Assembly (NCBI GenBank): GCA_022570795.1
Contig: JAKUDP010000023.1
Coordinates: 1,178,001 to 1,242,000, forward strand
DNA length: 64,000 nucleotides
Direction of reading: 5' to 3'
Source of the DNA: Sphaerulina vaccinii
Taxonomy: Eukaryota; Ascomycota; Dothideomycetes; Mycosphaerellales; Mycosphaerellaceae
Shown one piece after another: positions 32,110 to 43,647 of this stretch. A program made the translations under genes and the position numbers. Below the pieces are notes generated by a model. The model worked only from the letters and a program-made list of their open reading frames with translations, was not told where the DNA came from and searched no databases. Each line of letters begins with the position of its first letter. Within the stretch, counting starts at the first letter, position 1.

Positions 32110-35100
32110 CTCCTACTTAGGCTAGATAGTTCTTCTACCCTATATTCTAGTACTTATATTCTATTCCAAATCTCGATAACTTATTAAGTATAGAAGAGCT
32201 ATTTATATAAGCTAGAGTTGTCTTATAAACTCCTAGAATTAGGGACTATTCTTCGGCTTAGTTAACCTATTTGCAACTATCTCTTTTATTAGAATATATA
32301 TTACTACTATCTTCCTTTGCTACTAGAGTCTTCTAATATTATTATAGGCTATATTAATATATTTTAATCTCTTATAGGTATAGGCATCCTTAACTAGGGT
32401 TAGAGATGCTTAGTTATCCCCTATAATCTAAACAGGTCTAAGTTTATTTACTATATTAGAGTTCGCTTTAATAAGTAGTTAAAAAAAATATTCTCCTACT
32501 AATTGTATATAGTCTATTTCCCTTAGAAGTGCTGCTAGGAATTAAGATTGCTTAGTATATGCATTTAGAGCTATATACTTAGCCTTTATAGTTAATATTA
32601 CTATAGACTTCTGCTTCTTGCTTATCTAAGATACTAGTACTCTATAGAGGAAGAAGATAGATCCTAGGATTAAGACTCTATCTACCTTATCTATTATATA
32701 GTTAGAGTCTAAATATCTAATAAGGCGTCCTCTACCTCTTCTAAATATAAGTCCTAGGTCTAGGGTTAACCTAAGTTATCTTACTAGTTTCTTTAAAGTA
32801 TTTATATATCCTCTTATTAGGTTAGCTATATATAAGCTTAGTCTACTAAAAGCGAAAGTAATATCTAGTCTTATTATAACTATCGGCTATATCTATATAC
32901 CTATCTAGCTTTAGTACTCCTATTTAGTATATTTCTTATTAGATAGAATTGCCTTAGTAAGGCTTTTATAACTATCTATTAGTAAGAGAGTTAGATAGGT
33001 ATTTTCCTTAGTTATATTTAGCCTTGCAAGGTTCTCTTAGATATAGTATTCTTAATTAAGCTTTAGAGTTCCTATAACTCTATTCCTTATTATCTTTATT
33101 CTAAGAATCTTTTCTAGCTCCTTTAGATCCTTAATCTTAAAGACCTTACTAAGCTATTCTTTAAACTAGAGAACATCCTTTAGCTCTAGTACTATAATAG
33201 GTATATTATCTATATAGGTTAGGACTATAATTCTTCCTTCTCTATAGATAAGTAGGTATAGGTCGATCTCTAATTAATCGAATTCTATTTGTTCTAGCTT
33301 TAAGATATAGAGTTTATTCTAGTCTCTTACTACTTGCTTAAGTCTATAGAGACTTCTTAGAATCTTTAGGACCTAGTTTAGTAGAACCTCTACTCCTAGA
33401 GGTAGAATTATATAGATATCTTCTTTTAGAGAGCTCTCTATAAATATATTATTTATATCTACTTAGTATATCTCTAAGTCCTTTTTGCAAATAACTACTA
33501 TAAATACCTTTAGAGTATTATACTTTATAGTTAGTATAAAGGTATTTTTAAAGTCTACTCTAAACTTCTAGGAGAACCCTCTAGTAACTAGTCTTACTTT
33601 AAACTTCTTAATAGCTCTACTAATTAATCTTTTTATATTAAAGACCTACCTAGATATTATAAGGTTTATATACTTTAGTAGTATAACTAGCTTCTAGGTA
33701 TAGTTACTATCTAAAGCTACTAGTTCTCTCTAGATTGCTTCTTCCTATATATAGCTCTATTTAGGATCCTATATTACCTTTTTATAGGACTTTAGAATAG
33801 GGACCTCTTGCTTTAAAGCAATTTTAGATCCGGGTACTATAAATATAACCTCCTTAATCTCTACTAAGGTTTCCTAGATATAATCCCCTTTTTCTTTAAT
33901 TAGGCTAAGAAATACCTTATAATACTTTAGGTTAGGTATAACCTCCTCCTTATCCCTCTACCTCTTTTAGAGGACCTGCCTTATAACTATACTATAGGCC
34001 TTAGGTTTAGGTCCTTCCCCTTTATCTAAGATAGATCTCTTTCTCTTCTAGAATTGCACTTTTGCTTCTAGTAGATCTTATATAACATTTAGTTATTCTT
34101 CCTTATATATATTTCTATTAGTCTCTTAGTAGAATTTAGGTAGCTAATTAGTTAGCTACTCTACTCCGATTTTCTCCTCCTAAAGCTAGTAGCTCCTAGA
34201 GTTTTCTTCTTCTAGATCTTCTATCCTCTAGTACTCCTCCTTGTCCTTTAGTAGAGGTCTAAGCTATATAAATAGTAGTTGCTTACTTAAGTAATATTAA
34301 TTAGGCCTCTAGGGCCCGATAGGCTCCTCCTACTTCCTCGGTCTCCTAACTAGTCTCCTAATTAGAGTACTACTTAATTAATTAAGCTTAGGAATATTTA
34401 ACTCCAAATCTTCTCCTTTCTTATACTTAAACTATCTAGTATCGCTATAAGGGCGAACGGCCCCTATATTAGGCTCCTAGAAAAGCTATATTTTAGTAGT
34501 TTCTAGAATATAGCTAACGAATATAGTATCTTTGCCTCTATTTATAAACTTATCTAATCTTATCCTAGTTAGGTAAGATTTAGAGCTTATATATACTACC
34601 GACTTATATCCCTATACTCTAAAGTAAGATACTAAAGGTCTCTCCTCTAAGAATACTTCCTTAGGTAATACTTTATAACTATTAATTTCTAGCCTATTTA
34701 GGAAAGTATTTCTTATAATAATACTTATATTTAGTACTTCTAGCTAGAACTTAATTAGTATACTAGAGTCCTCTATTATTACTTATACTCTCTTTTTAGA
34801 GGTTTGGATTAACCTTTCTATAACTCTATTTTAAATAGAGTTATATACTCTAGTAGTATAGAAAGAGATTCTCTTCTCTCTCTCCTACTACTTTAGTAAG
34901 GAAAGAAGCTCTTTAGCTCTATTACTTCGTACTATTTATTCGTACTATTTAGAGAGGGTTTCTAGATTAAAGTTTAGCTTTCCTCTTCTATTATTAAAGA
35001 ACAAGTAGTATATCTCCTTTCTAGCGAAGTAGGAAAGCCTACTTCTTTCTTAAGAAGTTATTAACTACTTTAAGCTACTACTTAAATCCTTTTCTTAAGA

Positions 35101-37333
35101 TAGGTAGAGGTCTATAGATATTAATAGATATAAGGGCTAGCCTATAAGGCTTTCTTTATATCTCTTTCCCTCTATACTACTTTATCTTAGCTATAGTATA
35201 GACTCTATACTCCTTATATACCTTTAGAATAGGAATTTTATTCTTTAAATCTAAGACTAGGTAAAGATCTTTTACTACCTTCTCTTCGAAATATGCAAGC
35301 CTCCTATACTAGAGCTCCTACTTGTCTTCGGTAGTCTCTATATTAAAGGTATATACTTTATTTACTAATTCCTATAAGAAGTATACCTAGGTAGCTTCTA
35401 CTAGGTTCTTATTAATTTCTTTAATAAATAGTACTCCTCTAGACATTCTTATCTAGACAACTACTTTCCTATAAGGTAAAACAAGTATAAATTTTAGTAG
35501 TTAAATACTAAACTACTTACTAAACTAACTCTATAAAACAAGATTAACTCTAAAACTAGGTACAAATAGGACATTCTTTAGTATAATCTATTTCCCCTTT
35601 CTTCCCTCTATTACTACCTTCCTAATATATTGGTATTAAGTAGCTACTACTAACCTTAATCTACTTCCTAGTCTAAAAAGGTTTTAGTTCCCTAAAGAGT
35701 AATTCTTAATTAGTTATATAGGTAGAAGTATAAGAGTTAAGCAGCTATTCTAATAGCCTATACTTGCCTTTTGCGTCTATAGTTAAGTAGGCTACCTTAT
35801 CTATATCCTTATCCTCTAATAGGGTCTAAGATACTTCTAAGGCAGTTAGTAACCCTATATTTTCTTATACTATAAAAGCCTTTTTTAGGTACTTCTTACT
35901 TAAGTTAGATTTCTTTTTAAAGAATTATACTTTAAGTTTAAGTTTCTTTACTATTTCTTTAAGTTTATCTTTCCCTAGTAAAGATTCCTTCCTTTGTCTT
36001 AATAGAGAGTATCTTTTCTTAACTTAGTATCCTATCTTTGGTACTATAGTCTTAGTAGCTCTCTTTGCTCTCTTAAGTCTAGAGCAATTATTCTAGATAT
36101 ATAGTCCTCTATAGAGGAAATAGGCTAGTAGTCCCTAGGTACCTCTCTTAGCAAATATAGCTATCTCTTAGCCTATTATCTATTCCTATTTTTCTCTTAG
36201 GATTCTAAGAATATCCTAAGGTTTAAGATCCTACCTTAGGTCTATACTATCTCTAATTGTTAAGTAGGACTTAGGCAGAGCTGCAAGGAGTTGCTATATC
36301 TTCCTATTCTTAGTCTTAATTTCTTTAAACTATAGGGAGATTATAACTACCCTTCTTATAATAGTACTTAGGCTCTGCTATACTTTATTAATTGTCTAGC
36401 TATCTTGCATCTCGAATATAGTATACTATTTAAGAAGGCTTCTTCCTATAGCTTAGAGCTTACTTTTATACTTCTTTTTAGCCTATTCCTAGAGCTCCCT
36501 TACTATCTTAATCTCCTATATTACTTCCTAATTATCTACTAATATATAGATATATATCTTATAGAGAGCTACTATATTATACTTCTTATAGAATGCTCTC
36601 TTAATAGAGCTATCTAGCGAGTCTAATAATATAGTTAATATATATTCTAAAGGAGTTAATACTAGAGTATCTAGTATAGTCTCTAATAGAATCTATTCTA
36701 CTTACTTAGATATAAGATATATCCTTATTATCCTAAACTAGGCTTTATAGTTCTCTTATATTAGGATTAGTATAGCTACTCTCCTACTAAATCTATTTCC
36801 TTACTCTTAATCTATTTTACCTAAAATATTAAAACTAAACTCTAAAAAATTAATACTCTTTTAAATAACTTAAGTAGTAGTTTCTAAATAGCTATATTTC
36901 TTATCTAAGACTCTCTTCCTTCTCTCTTAGATAAGCTTAGTATAGTTTCCTATACTTCCTACTTATCTATACTTATAGATAGACTTAAATAGTCTCTTCT
37001 TAGAGGGATATACCTTTCTAAGGTATTAGTAGTACTCTAGTATAGAGGTTAAGTCTTATCTATATAAGATAGTACTTTGGCCTCTAGCTTACTCTTTCTA
37101 CTTTATACCTTTTAAGCTCTACTCTCTTAGGTATACCTTACTAGGTTCTTTTCTATCTTATCTACTCTTAGGAACTTCTAGAATATACTAAGTTCTTCTA
37201 AGTCTTCTTAGTAGTATAGATAGATATACCTTAGGTCTCCCTTTGCTTCTTTTATCGCAGGTTCGTGTCCTGCTATTAGAAAAGGCTAACTATTACTATC
37301 TAATACTTCTTCTACAAACCTAGGCTTATAACC

Positions 37334-37580
37334 TATCGAAATAGGATAATAATATATATACCTATAATATATAGGAAGGGTCTTAATACGCGATAGAAGT
37401 AGAAGTATTAGATAGGAACTAACTATATTAATTATATTAGTTAGATATAGGTTGCATCTCCTCCTAAGATATAGAGTATTAGATAAGTTACCTAACCTAC
37501 TATTATATAACCTATATTATATAATCTAATCTCTAAGAGGGTGTCTCTTAGATAGTCTAACTAGACTATACTTTCTAATA
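37334..37580 (-). repeat. 5' LTR of the minus-strand Copia
   Basis: 247 bp; the primer-binding-site-like 13-mer follows at 37333-37321 (minus). Confidence 0.88.
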
Positions 37581-40120
37581 CTCGGCTAATTAGAGCCCTA
37601 CAAATACCTCTAATAACTCGCAGGTTGTAATAGAAATAGTAGTAAAAGTTATAGAATAGCTATTTCTATATAATACGCTAACTTTGCTACTAGAGCAGGA
37701 CTACCTATAATACTTAATATAGGTAGATCTTACTCGGAAACAGGGGTACGAAGACGTAGAAGCTCCTTCTAGTATATAGATACTACTACCGGAGGAGCCC
37801 GAATATCCCTATAGTCCCTCTAAAGGGGTAAAAGCGCCGAGATTAATATTAAGATAATCGATAACAAATTATAGTTTCCTTCGAAACGCCTACGTATAAT
37901 AGACTACGGACTATATAGTAATAGTATAGATAAACTAAGGTATAGGGAATACCCTACTACTATACTAGATACGGGACCCCTGCTACTACTATCTCTACTG
38001 CCGCCGATAGATTAAGGGGTAGAACTTACTAGCTTAATATCTAAGCCGGTAAGGAACACTGCAGACGATCTAGTACGTATTGTATTAAGTACTATAAGTA
38101 TTAATAATAATGCAATACTACTATTTACGACAAACTACGAAGCTTATACCTTTACTAATATAACTTAGCTTAGTACGCAATCTAACCTTATATAGCTTTC
38201 TAAGCTATCTTATTATAGTATAACTGCAACATAGAGTCTGCAGCTTTATAGTATAGTAGCCTTAATAGTGTTAATAACTATAATAAGCTATAAGTAAGAT
38301 AGGCCGTTATACTATCGCGATTTGCTACTAGAACTAAGGGGTTAGAAAGCTATAAAGAAACACAAACGAGCTATAGAATTCACTGCCGTAGCGCACTTAG
38401 AATAGAATAAGCTTATAGAAATAAACACCTTTCTATAGGTAGATAAGTTAGAAGTACTAGCAAGTAAACGCAAGCTTCTACCTAGATTGCTATTAACCTA
38501 GGTATTCAAATACAAATTCGATAAATAGTCTTATTATATACGAGACAAGGCACGACTATATATATATATATAGCGACCTTTAAGGCACGACATTCGATAC
38601 TTATATAGCTATAGTAATAGTATATATCTTCCGCTTCTACTATATATTAGCTACTACCTTCGGAATAGAAATAGAACAATTTGATATTGTTAATACGTTT
38701 CTTAATACCTTACTACCTTATACTATATATATATAGGCATCTAAGGGGTTCAGACAGAAGGGCAAAGTGTTATAGTTGTTACAAGCACTCTATAGACTTA
38801 AGGAAGCCCCTATATTGTAGTAGGCTAAGTTTACTATATTACTTTTAGAGTTTGGCTTATATCTAATACTAGACGTTCTATGCCTATACTACGACAATAA
38901 GGGTATACTAGTTTTCTTCTACGTAGACGATATTGTTATAATCTACTATAAGAAGAACAAGGGACACGCATAGGCCCTTAAAGGACGACTATTCGAATAT
39001 TATAATATAACTTTATAAGATAAAGAAAAGTAGTTTCTTAGTATTAAGATCTATAGAGATAGAGCTAAGAAGCTTATATACCTCTCGTAATAGGAGTATA
39101 TTAAGTATATAGTATAAAGGTTTAGTATTATACTAGATAACAAATAGACTAATACGCCTATACCTACAAATATAGATTAGTCCGTACCTAAGAGCTACTA
39201 TGCTAAGAAAGAGCTAATTCTTAACTACTAACAACGCATTAGTTCAATTAACTAGTATGCTATTAAAACAAGGCTAGATGTTACAAAAGTAGCCTCTATA
39301 CTTAGTCGTTACTTGGTTTATCTAATAGAAGCACACCTCTAAGCTACAAACTACTATATTCGATACCTCTTGCAAACCAAGCTATTATACTTAGTCTATA
39401 GTTACTTTAAGGCGTACTTACTATATATATATAGTAATAAGGTACCTCTATTATAACAAGGTAGCTTCCTTAGTGCCTCCGACGCTAGCTTTGCAGATTA
39501 TAGTAACTTTAAGAGCTCTAAGGGCTACGTATTCTTCGCATTTAGTAGACTAACCTTATAGAAAGCTAGTAAGTAATCGACTATTACAAAAAGCACTACT
39601 AAGGCCGAGCTTACTATACTATTATATACTAGAAGCGAGCTTATTTAGTAGCAATTACTATTTAAATAGCTATCTATTATATTTAATAATATACTAACTC
39701 TCTACTATAATAACTAATAAACAATTCAATTAATAACTAAGAAAGGTATAGTTAATAGTAAGCTTCGATATATTATACTAATACTAGCTACGACAAGAGG
39801 TATAGAACAACAAGCTTAATATCGAATATATACTAATATAAAATATACCTATAGACAGCCTTACTAAACTACTTACTATATAATAATAATAGTAGTTTAT
39901 TATATAGCTAGGCCTTTAACCGATACCGAGGCCTAAAATATAGGAAACAAGCGATACTCGCTTACTAAGCATATACTAAAACAAGTTAGAGAAACTCTTC
40001 TTAGTAGAAATCGATATAATAGTAGATAGTAAAGTAGCTACTAATAATAGTATATATCTACTTTAGGAAGGAGGTCGACAGACAACTACTATATACAACG
40101 CTATACTAGCTAAAGGGGTG
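37581..40120 (+). pseudogene. outer Copia pol remnant: linker, reverse transcriptase, RNase H, polypurine tract
   Basis: Plus-strand frame: a Ser/Pro-rich linker after the (missing) integrase; RT with IEIEQFDIVNTFLNT near 38,665, ASKGFRQKGKV and LLQALYRLKEAPI near 38,740-38,815, and FFYVDDIVI near 38,915, in which the catalytic Asp pair is intact. RNase H follows: SDASFADYSNFKSSKGYVFF near 39,480 and STTKAELTILL near 39,595. AAAGGGGTG at 40112-40120 adjoins the LTR as polypurine tract. This end is less mutated than the rest of the block, keeping many CpA. Copia gag zinc knuckle, protease and integrase were not found anywhere. Confidence 0.88.
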
Positions 40121-40354
40121 TGTTGCGCAGATAGCCGAATATACCGAATATAAGCTAAGAAGTAGTCTTAGATATAAGAAACTAGTATACTAGTTTTATA
40201 TAGAGATTTCTTAGATCTTAGCGAGCAATTTAGTATATAGAACGCACTATAGATTGCTCAGAACGATCAGTTGTTGACTCCTACACGATCTGACCTATAT
40301 ATTCCAATATTTATGAAATTGCCAAGCAATTACGTAACTGACTGCCTCGCATCA
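40121..40354 (+). repeat. right LTR of the outer Copia
   Basis: 234 bp, TGTTGCGC...GCATCA. Mutated in its first ~130 bp, unmutated in its last ~102 bp: the mirror image of the left LTR. Followed by target duplication CCACC (40355-40359). Confidence 0.95.
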
Positions 40355-40359
40355 CCACC

Positions 40360-40794
40360 TGCCGTCTTGCCGTTGTCACATGAAAGTTGGCTTGAGAAAT
40401 AAATACATGTACTCTCTGCAATACAACTTGATAGCATTACACTCTGTCGGAACCTGCAATAGACCTCCGTGCCTTCAAGGTCTCTCTCCTACGGTTGCCA
40501 GTCCTGGGGCCCTGTATGATAGAAGGAGGTCCATCTCGACCAAAAGACGGCTTGGTTGAGCATTGCCACACGGATACAGCACATAGCAGCAATGGTCACT
40601 CATGTCTGGGCCTGAGTGCGAGCCGACCTTCCAGCTCACAACCGCGACTTGCCACCATCAGGCTCAGCAAGCGGCATAGGCCATAGCTTGCCATCCCAGC
40701 TCCTCAAAGCCTTCGACACTTCCGGTTCAAAGCTCTGCTTCTGGACTCGATCTCGTCGATTATATTGCTTCATGAACTCCTGCTCAGCCACTTC
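40360..40794. other. native sequence right of the retrotransposon block
   Basis: 435 bp of normal composition, originally contiguous with the TFIIS upstream region. No gene supported; it holds the 3' side of the minus-strand hydrolase gene. Confidence 0.6.
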
Positions 40795-41931
40795 CTAATT
40801 TCCCACTCTTTCAACTATCCATGCAGCCACTTCATTTGCTGTGCCTTGAGATTTCGTCATTGGCAAAGCGTGGCCTCCAGGTATCGTTGCACACTTGACA
40901 TTTCCTGCCTTTACGCCACCAGATCCTCCACTGCGCGTACCTGTCCAGTTCGCTCGCTCCTCGAGTTCTGCCTGTGGATCGATCTTGCTACCCTTTCCGA
41001 GAAGAAACATCGCAGCAGGTCGAAGAGCGCCGAGGTAGGTATACCCTAATCTTATGCCGGTGTTGTAGAGTGGCCCCGTATACGGTGATGCGGTGTGCAC
41101 ATCTGGATGTGTGTATCGCTGGAAATCATCTCCTGGCTTCGCTATAGCGACATGTTCGAGATTCGGTCGTCCGATTCCGCGAGCTTCCACGAAAGCGTGG
41201 GTTTTGGGTTTCAGGACTCCTTCACCTTGCGGGTAAAGTGTCGTGGGCTTATCATGGAACGCGGTATCGATATATCTCTGCTTGACTTTTGGGGTCCAGG
41301 CTCTGAAGAATGGATGCTTGTTTACATACTTCTCCATTGACTCTCGAGAATCAAATGTCTCCGGTTTGGTCAAGGCGTATTTCAGCATGGAAGGTACTGT
41401 CTCAGCGACAGTCATGGTCAGTGATGGATCGATCAGTATGACAGTCTCGAAGAGCCGGGGATGAAAGGTTGCAGTGGCGACTAGTTGAGTGCCGCCCATA
41501 CTATGCCCAATGCCAATGATCGGCCGCTTCATCTCAGATCTGGACGTGTTTACCATCTGAAGAATATCCCGAGAGTGGTCGAACCAGTGAGGATCGTTGC
41601 CCATGATATCGTCGTTGAGCAGAGCACTCTCTCCTTGCGTAGCCTGGTCTGCGAACCAAATGCTGCCGATTGTGAAGTCGTGGTGTGTCTTGAGGACATG
41701 ATAGAGCTGCTCCATCATGGGCTCGTAAACCTCCTTGGGGAATGAATTGCCATGGTATCCAATGATTGTGCCTTGTCCGCGGACTTCTCCAGAGGCTAGT
41801 TCTTTATTGGTATATGACTTCGCGTGTAATCGCAGGACATCTTCTTGGTTGTTGGCGAGGGCTTCTGGATACTCCCGAATGTGTTGACCTTGGAAGGTAT
41901 GTTCGCGGATAATGAATGGTGATGGAGCCAT
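40795..41931 (-). CDS. alpha/beta-hydrolase fold protein
   Basis: Intronless, 378 residues. An oxyanion-type HG pair occurs in IGYHGNSF (about residues 57-64). The nucleophile elbow is GHSMGG at 142-147 (Ser144), preceded by a hydrophobic strand (RPIIGI). The likely catalytic His is His354 in PGGHALP. No signal peptide or membrane helix, and no C-terminal peroxisomal SKL-type signal (ends VERVGN). The sequence style (start FIIREHTF, QHIREYP) resembles fungal Lpx1/AKT2-like hydrolases, some of which are found in host-selective toxin clusters. No other such cluster gene is nearby, so this is only a family likeness. Substrate unknown. Confidence 0.85.
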   Translation of the reverse strand: MAPSPFIIREHTFQGQHIREYPEALANNQEDVLRLHAKSYTNKELASGEVRGQGTIIGYHGNSFPKEVYEPMMEQLYHVLKTHHDFTIGSIWFADQATQGESALLNDDIMGNDPHWFDHSRDILQMVNTSRSEMKRPIIGIGHSMGGTQLVATATFHPRLFETVILIDPSLTMTVAETVPSMLKYALTKPETFDSRESMEKYVNKHPFFRAWTPKVKQRYIDTAFHDKPTTLYPQGEGVLKPKTHAFVEARGIGRPNLEHVAIAKPGDDFQRYTHPDVHTASPYTGPLYNTGIRLGYTYLGALRPAAMFLLGKGSKIDPQAELEERANWTGTRSGGSGGVKAGNVKCATIPGGHALPMTKSQGTANEVAAWIVERVGN

Positions 41932-42738
41932 TATTGGAAAGTCAGGATGAGCGGAACAATCTTGGGTTTCAATTCTATATAAGGCCTGCCATAATGTTGT
42001 TGTTGAAGATGTTGCAGATGTTGATACGATCCCAATCGGTTGAGCGCCTAGATCTTATCATGATGCCGTCAACTCAAATCGGCCGCCGCTGACACGTGAA
42101 GTCAGTTTTGTGTTTGCCGTTTCGAGGCATATCAACAAAGTCGCCAGCAGAGTAGTCGAGCTCGAGAGCGTCAAACGTTTAAGAGCATATCTGTACCAAC
42201 ATAGACCGCTCGTAACAGGCTTGCGCCACCATTGCGGTGAAGAAGTACATCTTCATTGTATTTCCCGAGCGTGTCGTGTTTCCATAGCCTGTTTACCGGG
42301 CTCTGCGGTGGTCTTGCTTACGGGGTCAAGCGTCCAGAGCCTGCGTACATAGTCAGCATATCGATGAAGGCGTGGATAGGCTGTGATGGGATAGATGTCT
42401 GATGTGGACGAGGGCAAAGAGCAAGAAACACGAAAAGCACGCGTCCCTAGCTCTTGGCGTTGGATTTGCCAGGATCACGAAATCAGCACCTTCCAACTCG
42501 TCTTCACCTTCCCGGACTCCCATAAATCATGTACTCATCGAACCCATTGCCATCGCCATCGGCAGCCATGGGCTCAGGTGTTGGCAATGGACGACATGGC
42601 TCAATATTGGAGCTGGATGACGATCAAGCACTATGCACATGCAGCATTCATGACGTTGTCGAGCCACCCCTTTCGAGGAAATACGCGCGAACAGTGCGCT
42701 GACTACCACTACTGATCTCCATAGACATCACCTCCAAG
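41932..42738. other. divergent promoter region (hydrolase / NIF3-like)
   Basis: 800 bp between outward-reading genes. Frames present are short and overlapping; none supported. Confidence 0.55.
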
Positions 42739-43647
42739 ATGCCACTGCCTCCAGTTCCTACTCACGCCGACCTGGTAGCTTTCTTCCAAAGACTTCTGCC
42801 CCCATCATCGGGAGCGAGAGAGGTCCCGTTCTTATGGCACACGCCGAGACACCCTGCATACAATCCATCTCTTCGACCAACTACAGCGGTGATCCTGAGC
42901 ATCACGCCTACGCCGGGATTCTATGGAGCCAATAACGATACCTCCAGGCCGTCTGCCCCTTTGTGCTTCCTTCATCGGCCATGGACGCTTGATAGGCATG
43001 AATTAAGGAAGGGCTCGCTTGTCCTTGCTAACCATGCTTCCTTCGATGAGCATCTCACAGTGGGCTGGAATTTAGCTCTAGCGACACGCCTGGGCCTCGA
43101 CCTCCTAGGAGCTGTATGTATTCAAGGCTACAAGAACAATCCAGACCGGAAAATTGGACTCGTGGCGAGACTTGTTCACCCGATGCCTGCCGCAGCTCTG
43201 GGGAACAAGATCAAGGACGAGTTTCATGGTGTCGGCGATTTCCATGCGCCACAAGATGCCGCAGATGAGACGAGTGCTAGCTCAAGCATCTCTGTGGTGG
43301 CAATCATGAACGCCTTTCATGCGGACGAGATTCGACGTGTGCTCGATGCTGCTCGTGAGAGGGATTGGATCGCACCTGATGCAGACGGAAGGTCTATACT
43401 TTACCTCACAGGAGCTGCGCGAGACTATGGCTTGGCAGCTAACAAGGACGTCAACATGCCAGCTGTCTGTGTTGGACATCGAGCATGCGAGGAATGGGGC
43501 ATTCAATTCATGGCAGAGCGATTGAGAGCCGAGTGGCCAAGTTTGGAAGTAATAGAAGTGCTTGAGGAAGAGGAACCTCCGCCTCCCAAACAGCAGAAGA
43601 CTAAGACCCCAGATGCTGCTTCTCAAGTTGAAGAAGCGACAGATTGA
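42739..43647 (+). CDS. NIF3-like (NGG1-interacting factor 3 / DUF34) family protein
   Basis: Intronless, 302 residues. The middle has SLVLANHASFDEHLTVGWNLAL-type sequence (about residues 92-113), where bacterial NIF3 proteins carry a metal-binding His/Asp pair. The C-terminal part has VGHRACEEWGIQFMAERL (about 243-260), matching the family's conserved G-H-x3-E-x-W-G segment. The tail is acidic and low-complexity (EEEEPPPPKQQK), common in fungal members. Biochemical role of the family is unsettled; members bind two metals in a hexameric ring and have been linked to transcription co-factor binding and to damage-control functions. Start is the first ATG, directly after a short leader. Confidence 0.75.
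   Translation: MPLPPVPTHADLVAFFQRLLPPSSGAREVPFLWHTPRHPAYNPSLRPTTAVILSITPTPGFYGANNDTSRPSAPLCFLHRPWTLDRHELRKGSLVLANHASFDEHLTVGWNLALATRLGLDLLGAVCIQGYKNNPDRKIGLVARLVHPMPAAALGNKIKDEFHGVGDFHAPQDAADETSASSSISVVAIMNAFHADEIRRVLDAARERDWIAPDADGRSILYLTGAARDYGLAANKDVNMPAVCVGHRACEEWGIQFMAERLRAEWPSLEVIEVLEEEEPPPPKQQKTKTPDAASQVEEATD

Larger units (their letters stand above)
31863..37580 (-). mobile_element. second Ty1/Copia element, minus strand
   Basis: A pair of 247-bp LTRs (31863-32109 and 37334-37580) in direct orientation. On the minus strand they begin TATTAGAAAG (ancestral TGTTAG) and end TTTCGATA (ancestral CGACA). The internal region starts with the same 13-base primer site as the outer Copia. Reverse transcriptase is readable on the minus strand near 33,360-33,190: a KSL-type ALYGLKQA relic, then EGRIIVLTYIDNI for the YVDD box. 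Gag and integrase must lie between 37,330 and 34,000 but motifs there are weak. No matching target duplication is visible (AGATC versus CTCGG). Confidence 0.8.
15177..40359 (+). mobile_element. nested LTR retrotransposon cluster bounded by an outer Ty1/Copia element
   Basis: The block is delimited by two 234-bp LTRs starting TGTTGCGC and ending GCATCA (right copy), with an identical 5-bp target duplication CCACC at 15177-15181 and 40355-40359. Between the LTRs are Copia pol sequence at the right end, Gypsy-1 split by Gypsy-2, a Gypsy-3 fragment and a second Copia in reverse orientation. Base use changes abruptly: TpA is extremely common, CpA and TpG are scarce, CpG is retained. Reading frames are full of TAG/TAA at places where CAG, CAA or TGG would be expected. 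This is the signature of RIP. The insertion lies 5' of TFIIS. Confidence 0.93.

Noticed and set aside
31863..37580. Target-site duplication for the minus-strand Copia
   Set aside because: Flanking pentamers AGATC and CTCGG do not match even allowing for C-to-T or G-to-A change.
40795..41931. Toxin-biosynthesis cluster membership for the alpha/beta hydrolase
   Set aside because: No polyketide synthase, peptide synthetase, acyl-CoA enzyme or other cluster gene is adjacent; only a family likeness remains.
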